A stretch of DNA of 45,123 bases from an uncultured Eubacterium sp. GTDB taxonomy: Bacteria; Bacillota; Clostridia; Oscillospirales; CAG-272. A program made the translations under genes and the position numbers. Location: positions 1-45,123 of the forward strand of contig UQUT01000013.1 in assembly GCA_900544285.1 (NCBI GenBank). Direction: 5' to 3'. The notes beneath the pieces were generated by a model. That model had not been told where the DNA came from, ran no database searches, and saw only the letters and a list, made by a program, of their open reading frames with translations. Shown here in pieces: positions 23,269 to 31,354 of this stretch; positions within the stretch are counted from its first letter, which is position 1, and the number at the start of each line of letters is the position of its first letter.

Positions 23269-24048
23269 ATGAAAAATTTCAGAATTCTCTTCTTCGGTGA
23301 CGTTGTCGGTCCGGACGCGACAAAAAGGCTTGCCGCCTCTCTCTGGGGTCTCCGCAAAAAATACGGCGCGGATATGGCAATAGTCAACGGCGAAAACTGC
23401 GCCCCCGGAAACGGCATCGACAAAGCGAGCGCGGAAATGCTCCTTTCCGGCGGAGCGGACGTCATCACGACGGGAAACCACGTTTTCAAGCGATTTGAAG
23501 CGGATACGCTGCTCGATGACGAGCCGGGAATAATTCGTCCCGCAAATTATCCTCCGCAGCTTGCGGGGGCGGGATTTTCGCTCTGCGACTGCGGCTCCGC
23601 AACCGTTCTCGTCATAAATCTGCTCGGTCTTGTCGATATGGAGCCGCTTGCCTGTCCGTTTGCGACGGCAGACAAAATCCTCGCCGAGAACAGAGGAAAA
23701 TACGATTTTTCAATCGTCGATTTTCATGCGGAGGCGACAAGCGAAAAGAAAGCCATGCTCTTTTATCTTGACGGCAGAGTGACGGCGCTCGTCGGCACGC
23801 ATACGCACGTCGAAACGGCGGACGAAACCGTTACGGAAAGCGGCACGGCTTATATTACGGACGTCGGCATGTGCGGAGCGGAAACCTCCGTGCTGGGGGT
23901 AAAGCCCGAATGTATAATCCGGCGGCTGACAACTCATCATCCCGTGAAATTCGAGGTGGCGGAAGGAAAAACCGTTTTCTGCGGAGTGCTTATCGAAATC
24001 GACCCCGCAACCGGCAAAGCCATTTCCATCGAACGAATAAAAGAATGA
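23269..24048 (+). CDS. ymdB: TIGR00282/YmdB family metallophosphoesterase
   Basis: A 259-residue protein with the YmdB layout: FFGDVVGPDATKR at the start (metal-binding Asp), NGENCAPGNGI (residues about 41-51), TTGNHVF (about 68), VDFHAEATSEKKAM (about 150) and GTHTHVETAD (about 179). The Bacillus homologue hydrolyses 2',3'-cyclic nucleotides and influences biofilm and motility decisions. The ATG at 23269 has only a weak AAAGAAAG site upstream; the frame stays open further without a better start. Often ymdB follows rny near recA; here recA is on the other side of the origin. R1 begins directly after the stop. Confidence 0.9.
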   Translation: MKNFRILFFGDVVGPDATKRLAASLWGLRKKYGADMAIVNGENCAPGNGIDKASAEMLLSGGADVITTGNHVFKRFEADTLLDDEPGIIRPANYPPQLAGAGFSLCDCGSATVLVINLLGLVDMEPLACPFATADKILAENRGKYDFSIVDFHAEATSEKKAMLFYLDGRVTALVGTHTHVETADETVTESGTAYITDVGMCGAETSVLGVKPECIIRRLTTHHPVKFEVAEGKTVFCGVLIEIDPATGKAISIERIKE

Positions 24049-24297
24049 CCTACTTTTCTTTGAAAAGAAAAGTAGGCAAAAGAAACTTTAATTATCGGGA
24101 AGTCTGTGCGGAGTTTTAATTTTCTGCACAGACAGGGTTTGCAAAAAAGGCAAAAGAAACTTCGGTTATCGGGGAGTCTGTGCGGAGTTTTAATTCTCTG
24201 CACAGACATGGTTTGCAAAAAAGCAAAAGAAACTTCAATAATTGGTTTGTGCAAATTTTATATTTTCATCAGAGGAGCGGTTTTCCGCTCCTTTTTG
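24049..24297 (+). repeat. Repeat R1 with an internal 74-bp tandem duplication and terminator
   Basis: R1 starts at the ymdB TGA with CCTACTTTTCTTTG. Inside, a unit holding GTCTGTGC...GCACAGAC (8-bp stem) and GGCAAAAGAAACTT is present twice with a 74-bp period (stems start at 24102 and 24176). It ends in the terminator GGAGCGG-TTTT-CCGCTCC plus T5 (24273-24295). Confidence 0.8.
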
Positions 24298-24354
24298 TGT
24301 ATTTTTCTCTCTCCGTCTCGACTAGGTCTGCTTGTTTTATAAATCGTAGAAGAC

Positions 24355-24700
24355 AGTCGGGCGGGACGGGATTTGCTGGTTTGCGAAGCAAGCCGAGCAG
24401 GGCTCGCCAAGAGGGGCAAAGAGACCCGTCCCCTACATTGCTTGTCTTTTTCGAGGAAGGCAAATTTTCTTGCTTTTTCCCCGTCCCCGCAGGCAAAAAA
24501 GCTCCGCACTATTAAAAACACTTTAAGATTCGAGCTGCACTTCCGCATTTGCTTTGGTAAAGCCGACACGGCAGATAATCTCCGCCTTGAACTTTTAAGA
24601 GGGTTTCGGGATTCTTCCCGAATTGCTTTCTTTCGTACTTTCTTTTCAAAAAAGAAAGTACATAAAGTTTTGTCGGTTCGCAAAACCCGTTTTATCAAGA
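24355..24700 (-). repeat. Repeat mosaic R4 + R2, inverted
   Basis: 24362-24430 is R4 in reverse (AAGCAAGCCGAGCAGG). 24484-24600 is R2 in reverse (CCCCGCAGGCAAAAAAGCTCC ... CGCCTTGAACTTTTA). 24615-24680 carries an outward hairpin GTACTTTCTTTT...AAAGAAAGTAC shared with 35995-36040. No gene is seen between ymdB and the dnaA promoter. Confidence 0.7.
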
Positions 24701-24789
24701 AAACAATGTAAAGAACGTGTTGCACAAGCTCGTTTTATCACCATCCCGAAAATATCTTTCCGAAAATATATATAAAGGTAAAAAAGCTA

Positions 24790-24818
24790 TTGAAAAGTAC
24801 TATAAAATATGATATAAT
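24790..24818 (+). promoter_or_regulatory. Promoter of dnaA
   Basis: TTGAAA (24790-24795), 17 bp, TATAAT (24813-24818) with TG at 24810-24811 (extended -10). The 5' leader is about 45 bp. Confidence 0.75.
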
Positions 24819-24869
24819 ATAATATATATAAAGAAAAGGGCGTTTTTCGCCCGGAGGGACGTAAAAAAC

Positions 24870-26261
24870 ATGGACTCAGCATACGGCAAGATATGGAAAA
24901 TTGTTCTTGATACCCTTTCAAAAACATATTCCGAAGTGCTTATGGACCTTTGGTTCAAACGTCTTGAGCTTTCCTTCATGGACGATAAAAACGTATTTCT
25001 CGTTATTGATGAAAGTCCGGAGCTTATAGACATTCTCAACACAAACTATGCAAAGAAGATTGAAGAAGCCTTTTCAAGCGCTCTCAACCTCAACCTGAAG
25101 GTGACGATTGCGCAGAAGGGAAAATACTTCGTTCACGGCTCCGAAGAAGAAAAAATGTATCTCGAAAAGGAGAAGGAAGCCAGGGAGGCGGAGGAAACCG
25201 AAAAGTCCGACGGATTTTATTTCGATAAGGGAGAGGGACGCGCGCTTGAGGATGAATTCACCTTTGACAATTTCATCGTCGGCAGCTCAAATAAATTCGC
25301 GTATGCGGCGAGCGTTTCCGTTGCGAAGCACCCGGGCATTGAATGTAACCCTCTGTTTATTTACGGAGCGAGCGGTCTCGGCAAGACGCACCTTATGCGC
25401 GCCATAGCGCATGATGTTTCGATACGTTATCCGGATTTCACGATAATCTTCGTTTCCGCGGAAAACTTCACAAACGAATTTCTTGATTGTCTCGTCAAGA
25501 AGTCGACGTCGAAATTCAAGGAAAAATACCGCGCGGCGGACATGCTCTTTGTCGACGATATCCAGTTCATCGCCGGCAAACAGTCCACCCAGGAGGAATT
25601 TTTCCACACCTTCAATACCCTCTATGACGCTCACAAGCAGATAGTGCTCACGTCCGACCGTCCGCCGAGGGAGCTCCAGAACCTTGAAGAAAGGCTTGTC
25701 AGCCGGTTTGAGGGCGGCATGGTCGCGGATGTTCAGCCTCCGGACACGGAGCTCCGCATAGCGATATTCAAGAGCAAGGCAATGGCGATGAACGTCGACC
25801 TTTCAAACGAGGTACTGACATATATTGCGGAAAACACAAAGAGCAATGTCCGTCAGATAGAAGGAATTATAAAGAAGCTCGGCGCATACAAAACCGTGCT
25901 CAACAAGGGAAAGGAAATAACCGTCGACGATGCGCGCACGCTCCTTGCGGGAGTGATATGCGGGGTTGAACCTCCGGAAGCCGTTGCGGAAAGAGTAATT
26001 GCGACGGTCGCAACGCGTTACGGCGTCTCCGCGGATGATATAAAAGGAACAAAACGACCGAAAGAAATCGTCGCGGCAAGACAGCTTGCCATATATATCG
26101 TAAACCATGTGACAAATCTGACGCTGAAAAATATAGGCAATATTTTCGGAGGAAGAGACCATTCGACAATTCTTTATTCCATTCAGTCCGTCACAGACCA
26201 GATGAAAAAGGATATTTCATTTGAGCATGAAGTGACCGACATAATGAAAGAATTCCAATAA
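24870..26261 (+). CDS. dnaA: Chromosomal replication initiator DnaA
   Basis: A 463-residue AAA+ initiator. Domain I (1-80) mediates self-association. Domain II (about 85-128) is short and highly charged (YLEKEKEAREAEETEKSD). Domain III carries Walker A GASGLGKT (166-173) and Walker B MLFVDD (225-230). Domain IV ends in the DnaA signature GGRDHSTILYSIQ that binds DnaA boxes. It binds the boxes in 26301-26694 to open oriC. GGAGGG lies 12 bases before the ATG. Upstream is repeat DNA; the rpmH-rnpA genes usually found there are not present. Confidence 0.98.
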   Translation: MDSAYGKIWKIVLDTLSKTYSEVLMDLWFKRLELSFMDDKNVFLVIDESPELIDILNTNYAKKIEEAFSSALNLNLKVTIAQKGKYFVHGSEEEKMYLEKEKEAREAEETEKSDGFYFDKGEGRALEDEFTFDNFIVGSSNKFAYAASVSVAKHPGIECNPLFIYGASGLGKTHLMRAIAHDVSIRYPDFTIIFVSAENFTNEFLDCLVKKSTSKFKEKYRAADMLFVDDIQFIAGKQSTQEEFFHTFNTLYDAHKQIVLTSDRPPRELQNLEERLVSRFEGGMVADVQPPDTELRIAIFKSKAMAMNVDLSNEVLTYIAENTKSNVRQIEGIIKKLGAYKTVLNKGKEITVDDARTLLAGVICGVEPPEAVAERVIATVATRYGVSADDIKGTKRPKEIVAARQLAIYIVNHVTNLTLKNIGNIFGGRDHSTILYSIQSVTDQMKKDISFEHEVTDIMKEFQ

Positions 26262-26798
26262 AATTTCCAAAAAACGACCCTCGTCTAAAACCGAGAAAAG
26301 TTTTCAACATATTGTTGAAAACTTGTTGAGAACCTTATGGCATCTGCATTTTCGGCGCTTTCCGATTGTTGAAAAACATGAGAAAACATTTTTTCAAAAT
26401 CGGAATAAAAAGAGCTTTGCGTAAGACAGGTGCAGAAGATTTTCGATATTTATCATATCGATTGAAACTTTTCCGTCGTTTCCTTTATAAGGAAACCGAC
26501 TTTTCGGCAAAGAAAAAGTTTTCAACAAGTTATAAGTTATCAACACGGAGTTGTTTTCTCTTTTCCACATAAAAAACGGAGAGGAAAAGTTTTCCCCGAA
26601 GTCAACAAATAATCAATAAAATTTCAACAGAGAAATCCAATCGGTCGATGGGCAAAAAATCAAGCAGACATGCGGATTTTATAAGTTCTCAACAGTTTTC
26701 CCTCCGCTACTTCTACGTCTGATTCCAATATACTTATCTTATCTTCTTAAAGAAAAAATTTTTCGGAAAAATAAAAAAACACGAAAGGAACGAAAAAC
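26262..26798. other. oriC: oriC: dnaA-dnaN intergenic replication origin
   Basis: The 537-bp gap holds clear DnaA-box-like 9-mers: TTTTCAACA at 26301 and 26519, TTATCAACA at 26537, TTTTCCACA at 26561 and TTCTCAACA at 26686 on plus. On minus there are TGTTGAAAA at 26313 and 26367 and TGTTGAGAA at 26324. A weaker ATTTCAACA is at 26621. Most carry A where the E. coli box TTATCCACA has the second C. Two boxes face each other in a 23-bp palindrome (26300-26322). An AT-rich stretch (about 26728-26790) next to dnaN is the likely unwinding element. A further inverted repeat lies at about 26476-26500. Confidence 0.88.
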
Positions 26799-27974
26799 AT
26801 GAAAATCACATTTCAGAAAGAAATGCTTCTGCTTTGTATCCAGCGTTCGCTCGGATGTGTTTCCTCGGAAAAGACATACGGCGCGATAGAAGGAATACTG
26901 CTTTCAAGCGTCGGTTCGGACAAATGCATGATTTGCGCATATGACCTTGAAAAGGGCGTAAAGACAACCATCGACGCAAAGGTTCACGAAGGCGGCGCAG
27001 CCGTTATCAACGGCTCGAAGCTCGCTTCCGTTGTAAAGTTTATGCCTGCCGATATCACAATCGAGACAGGGGAAGGCAATTTTGCAACGATATCGAGTGG
27101 ACGTTCAAAATTCCAGCTTCATTATCTCCCCGGAGAGGAATTCCCCCAGCTTCCCGAATTCTCCCCCGAAAGAAGCTTCACTGTCACACAGTCCAAAATA
27201 AAATCAATGATAAACCGCACATCGTTTGCCATAAGTCATGACGACAACGGCAGACCGGCTCTGACGGGGCTTTATTTTGAGGTTGAGGGCAACAGAATAA
27301 AGACTGTCGCCTGCGACAGCTTCCGTCTTGCGATAAGAGTCAACAAGTGCGAAACGAATATCGACTCCAAAAACGGCGAAACAGAACTGAAATTCATCGT
27401 TCCCGGCAAGACGATAAACGAAATATCCAGACTTCTTGACGATACGGACGAGAAAATCAAGTTTTCGCTCACAAAAAAGCACATCATTTTCTCCCTCGGT
27501 ATGCGTTACGGCGACGATATAAAGGAAACAGTCCTTTTCTCACGCCTTATAGACACTCAGTATATGGAATATGAAAGATTTATTCCGAAGGAAAGCAAGA
27601 CGTTTGTCACCGTCGACAAAAACATGCTTGAGGACGCGCTCGAAAGAGCGTCCCTCGTAACGGAGGAAAGAGCTGTCGGTCAGTCGAAGAGTATTGTTAA
27701 ATTCAGGGTTGAGGACGAAATTCTCCATGTTTCCGCGGTCTCAATAAACGGAAAGGTCTTTGATGAAATTCCCGTTGAAAAGAAGGGACCCGATATGGAA
27801 ATCGGCTTCTCATGCAAATACCTTATAGAAATCCTTCGCGCGTGCGGGACGGACATTCTCAAGCTCTCGCTTACGTCCTCTCTCATGAGTATGATAATCG
27901 AAGGAAGCGGAGAAACGGATAAGGATGACAGCTTCATCTATCTCGCTCTCCCCATGAAAATGAGAGATAACTGA
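26799..27974 (+). CDS. dnaN: DNA polymerase III beta sliding clamp
   Basis: A 391-residue ring-forming processivity clamp. The three clamp domains are at about 1-122, 130-260 and 262-391. Family patterns include YLPGEEFPQLPEF (about 110), SFAISHDDNGRPALTGLYFE (about 141-160), and the C-terminal IYLALPMKM, which contributes to the hydrophobic pocket that binds polymerase and partners. AAAGGA lies nine bases before the ATG. It lies next to oriC as in most Bacillota and ends two bases before recF. Confidence 0.97.
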   Translation: MKITFQKEMLLLCIQRSLGCVSSEKTYGAIEGILLSSVGSDKCMICAYDLEKGVKTTIDAKVHEGGAAVINGSKLASVVKFMPADITIETGEGNFATISSGRSKFQLHYLPGEEFPQLPEFSPERSFTVTQSKIKSMINRTSFAISHDDNGRPALTGLYFEVEGNRIKTVACDSFRLAIRVNKCETNIDSKNGETELKFIVPGKTINEISRLLDDTDEKIKFSLTKKHIIFSLGMRYGDDIKETVLFSRLIDTQYMEYERFIPKESKTFVTVDKNMLEDALERASLVTEERAVGQSKSIVKFRVEDEILHVSAVSINGKVFDEIPVEKKGPDMEIGFSCKYLIEILRACGTDILKLSLTSSLMSMIIEGSGETDKDDSFIYLALPMKMRDN

Positions 27975-27976
27975 TT

Positions 27977-29104
27977 ATGTATCTCGAAAGTGCCGTTTTT
28001 GAAAATTTCAGAAATATAGATCATCATCCATTCGGATTCAAACAGGGGATGAACATTCTCTTCGGCGGTAACGCCCAGGGGAAAACATCCGTTATCGAAG
28101 GAATTTATCTTTTTGCCGGCGGAAAAAGTTTCCGGCGCGCAAAGGATAAAGAAATGATTAAAAACGATAAGAATTTTTCGCAGGTGAGCATTGGATTTTC
28201 GGATTCCAGGCGCGACAACAAGATGGCTGTCCGTACTTACAGGGACATGAAAAAGGAACTGTTCATGAACGGGGTGAAGCTGAAGAAAATGTCCGAGTTT
28301 GTCGGCAATTTCAAAGCTGTGCTTTTCTGTCCCGAGCATCTTGCAATAGTCAGGGACGAGCCGTCGCTGCGCAGAAACTTTGTCGACTCGGCAATATCGC
28401 AGATAAAGCCGAAATATCTTTCCGCGATTATAGAATACGGAAAGCTGACGGAAAACAAGAACGCCCTGCTCAGAAATCCCGAAAATTACAGCCCGGATGA
28501 GTTTGAAAACCTTTACGCGCTCTATTCGCAGAGAATCGCGAAGGGCTCGGCTTATATAACCTCCGTTCGCACGGAATATCTTGCGCGGCTTTTTGAATAT
28601 GTCAGAACGTTTCTTCTCGAAATGACGTCGGGAGCGGACACCGTCGGTTATGATTACATATCAACGGCGGGCGACGTTTCGGATATAAGCTCGCTTGAAA
28701 GCCGGTATATAGACCTGATATTCGGCAATGCCGAAAGAGAAAAGGCGGCAAAAATGTCGCTGTTCGGCGCTCACAGGGACGATTTTGATATCAGACTGCC
28801 GATCGGCACGGCTAAGATATTCGCTTCGCAAGGTCAACAGAGGAGCATTGCCCTTGCAATGAAACTCGCAGAAGGGGAAATATGCAGGGAGGAGACAGGC
28901 GAATATCCCGTTTTTCTTTTTGACGACGTCCTCTCCGAGCTTGACAGGCAGAGAAAAAATTATATTCTCGGCAATCTTTCCGGCAAGCAGGTGATAGTCA
29001 CCTCATGCGATGAGGCGGACTTTTCGGACTGCAAAGCTGCGCAGAAGATATATGTCGAAAACGGCGAATTCTTTTATGATGTTGATAATTACAAGAGAAA
29101 ATGA
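27977..29104 (+). CDS. recF: Recombination mediator RecF
   Basis: A 375-residue SMC-like ATPase that loads RecA at gaps with RecO and RecR. Walker A is GGNAQGKTS (30-38), the ABC signature is ASQGQQRSIALAMKLAE (near 280), and Walker B is PVFLFDDVLSELD (near 312). Length is typical. It starts two bases after the dnaN stop with no strong ribosome site, which suggests translational coupling. The small S4-domain gene yaaA, often between dnaN and recF, is absent. Confidence 0.96.
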   Translation: MYLESAVFENFRNIDHHPFGFKQGMNILFGGNAQGKTSVIEGIYLFAGGKSFRRAKDKEMIKNDKNFSQVSIGFSDSRRDNKMAVRTYRDMKKELFMNGVKLKKMSEFVGNFKAVLFCPEHLAIVRDEPSLRRNFVDSAISQIKPKYLSAIIEYGKLTENKNALLRNPENYSPDEFENLYALYSQRIAKGSAYITSVRTEYLARLFEYVRTFLLEMTSGADTVGYDYISTAGDVSDISSLESRYIDLIFGNAEREKAAKMSLFGAHRDDFDIRLPIGTAKIFASQGQQRSIALAMKLAEGEICREETGEYPVFLFDDVLSELDRQRKNYILGNLSGKQVIVTSCDEADFSDCKAAQKIYVENGEFFYDVDNYKRK

Positions 29105-29110
29105 GGTTTT

Positions 29111-29362
29111 ATGTATCTCCATATAGGTAACGGAAAAATGATAAAAATGAAGGATATCGTCGGTATTTTCGATTCGGATACGGCGACGGTATCCAAAATA
29201 ACGCGCTCATGGCTTTCCTCCGCCGAAAAGCGGGGCGGGCTTTCCTCGGCTTCGGGCGAGATACCGAAGTCGATTGTTCTGGAATGCGGGGAAAAGGGAG
29301 AAAATATTTATTTTTCTCAGCTTTCTCCGAAAACGCTCTGCCAGAGAGCCGAAAAGTATTAA
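29111..29362 (+). CDS. remB: RemB/YaaB family (DUF370) regulator
   Basis: An 83-residue protein starting MYLHIGNGKMIKMKDIVGIF, then DSDTATVSKITRSWL, the DUF370 pattern. Bacillus RemA, a paralogue, is a DNA-binding activator of matrix genes; YaaB/RemB sits between recF and gyrB there as it does here. The middle (about 36-60) is variable, and the C-terminus IYFSQLSPKTLCQRAEKY is conserved. GAGG lies four or five bases before the ATG. Confidence 0.9.
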   Translation: MYLHIGNGKMIKMKDIVGIFDSDTATVSKITRSWLSSAEKRGGLSSASGEIPKSIVLECGEKGENIYFSQLSPKTLCQRAEKY

Positions 29363-29387
29363 AACTCCAATCGGAAAGGAAAAGGTT

Positions 29388-31340
29388 ATGACAGAAGAAG
29401 TTAAAACTCCCGAAACCGCTCAGGTTTATGATGAGAGTCAGATTCAGGTGCTCGAAGGACTGGAGCCGGTCCGCAAACGCCCGGGAATGTATATAGGAAG
29501 TACCTCACAGAGGGGACTTCATCATCTTGTTTATGAAATTGTGGACAACTCCATAGACGAGGCGATGGCGGGAATATGCACGCATATCGAAGTTACATTC
29601 CATAAGGACGGAAGCGTTTCCGTCCGCGATAACGGAAGAGGTATTCCCGCAGGTATCAACGCTCAGACCGGTATACCTACGCTTGAAGTCGTATTTACGG
29701 TGCTTCACGCGGGCGGTAAATTCGGCGGAGAGGGATATAAATTTTCCGGAGGACTGCACGGCGTCGGCGCGTCCGTTGTAAACGCGCTTTCAGAATGGAC
29801 AGAGGTTGAAAACCGTCACGAAGGAAAAATATATACGGAGCGCTTTGAAAAAGGCAATATAGCCCGTCCCTTCGCCTGCACGGGCGAATGTGACAAAGCC
29901 GATCACGGGCTTTACGTCCGCTTTATGCCGGACGGGGATATTTTCAGAGAGACGACCGTCTTTGATTTTGACGTCATCCTCAACCGTATGCGCGAGCAGG
30001 CATTTCTCAATGCGGGCATAACGATAACCGTAACGGACGACAGAGAGGAAGAGCCGAGAACGGAGGTTCTCTTCTATGAGGGCGGTATAAAGAGCTTTGT
30101 CACGCACCTCAATTCGCTTAAACACGCAAACGTTCTGCACGACGTTATTTATATGCGCGCAGACGCGGACGACAAGACGGCAGAGATTGCAATTCAGTAT
30201 AACGATAAATACGAGGAGACAATGATCTCCTTTGCAAACAACATACACACAATCGAGGGCGGTACGCACGAGGACGGCTTCAAAGCGGCTCTGACAAGAG
30301 TTATGAACAAGTACGCCGTTGATAAAAAGCTCGTAAAGGACAGCGACGGCAGCTTCAAGGGCGAGGACATAAGAGAGGGCATATGCGCCGTTATTTCCGT
30401 CAAGCTCCGCGAGGCGCAGTTTGAAGGACAGACGAAGGCAAAACTCGGTAACTCCGATATGCGCTCCTTTGTGGACAGGCTTGTTTCGCTCAAGCTCGCC
30501 GAATATCTGGAGGAGCATCCCGCCGTCGGCAAGGTGATAGTCGAAAAGGCGCTTGCCGCCTCAAGAGCGAGAGAAGCCGCGCGCAAGGCAAGAGAAGCGA
30601 CGAGAAGAAAAACGGGGCTTGATTCCGGTCAGATGCCCGATAAGCTCCGCGACTGCAACGAAAGAGATGCTTCGCTTACCGAGATATATATCGTCGAGGG
30701 TGACTCGGCGGGCGGCTCCGCAACGCAGGGTCGTGACAGCCGCTTCCAGGCGATACTTCCTCTCTGGGGAAAAATGCTGAACGTCGAAAAGGCGAGAGCG
30801 GACAAGGTTTACGGAAACGACAAGCTCAACCCCGTAATAGTCGCGCTCGGAGCGGGTATCGGAAACGAATTCGATATTGAAAAGCTGCGCTATCACAAAA
30901 TAATCATTATGGCGGATGCCGATGTCGACGGTTCCCATATCAGAACGCTTTTGCTTACGTTCTTTTTCCGTTTTATGCGCCCGCTTATCGAGCAGGGCTA
31001 CGTTTATTCCGCCGTTCCTCCGCTTTATAAGCTGACAAGGGGCAAAACGCAGAGAGTTGCGTATTCCGATGAGGAGCGCGACGCTATCTCCGCCGAAATG
31101 CGCGGCGGCGACCCGAAGGTCAAAATTGATATTTCAAGATATAAAGGTCTCGGCGAGATGAACCCGCACGAGCTTTGGGAAACGACGATGAACCCCGAAA
31201 CAAGAACTCTGCGTCGCATACAGCTTGAGGACGCACAGCTTGCGGACGAGACGTTCTCCGTCCTTATGGGAGAGGATGTCGAGCCGAGAAAAGAATTTAT
31301 AGAAGTCAACGCGCGCTATGCCGTTAATATCGACGTATAA
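29388..31340 (+). CDS. gyrB: DNA gyrase subunit B
   Basis: A 650-residue ATPase subunit. The GHKL ATPase domain holds the motifs EIVDNSIDEAMAG, VRDNGRGIPAG and GGLHGVGASVVNALS (residues up to about 135). The transducer domain follows to about 400. The Toprim metal-binding motif YIVEGDSAGGSATQGRD lies near 432, with DADVDGSHIRTLLLTFFFR further on. The C-terminus YKGLGEMNPHELWETTM contacts GyrA. I chose the ATG at 29388 because AAAGG repeats precede it; the frame is open 38 codons upstream but overlaps remB. Confidence 0.97.
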   Translation: MTEEVKTPETAQVYDESQIQVLEGLEPVRKRPGMYIGSTSQRGLHHLVYEIVDNSIDEAMAGICTHIEVTFHKDGSVSVRDNGRGIPAGINAQTGIPTLEVVFTVLHAGGKFGGEGYKFSGGLHGVGASVVNALSEWTEVENRHEGKIYTERFEKGNIARPFACTGECDKADHGLYVRFMPDGDIFRETTVFDFDVILNRMREQAFLNAGITITVTDDREEEPRTEVLFYEGGIKSFVTHLNSLKHANVLHDVIYMRADADDKTAEIAIQYNDKYEETMISFANNIHTIEGGTHEDGFKAALTRVMNKYAVDKKLVKDSDGSFKGEDIREGICAVISVKLREAQFEGQTKAKLGNSDMRSFVDRLVSLKLAEYLEEHPAVGKVIVEKALAASRAREAARKAREATRRKTGLDSGQMPDKLRDCNERDASLTEIYIVEGDSAGGSATQGRDSRFQAILPLWGKMLNVEKARADKVYGNDKLNPVIVALGAGIGNEFDIEKLRYHKIIIMADADVDGSHIRTLLLTFFFRFMRPLIEQGYVYSAVPPLYKLTRGKTQRVAYSDEERDAISAEMRGGDPKVKIDISRYKGLGEMNPHELWETTMNPETRTLRRIQLEDAQLADETFSVLMGEDVEPRKEFIEVNARYAVNIDV

Positions 31341-31354
31341 GGAGGCGAAAAGCA

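Noticed and set aside
24258..24725. Minus-strand open frame of 155 codons before dnaA
   Set aside because: It spans R2, R4 and an R1 end, and its peptide is low-complexity basic sequence. Related frames at 13878-14150 and 35950-36222 differ by frame shifts, so this is repeat DNA, not a gene.
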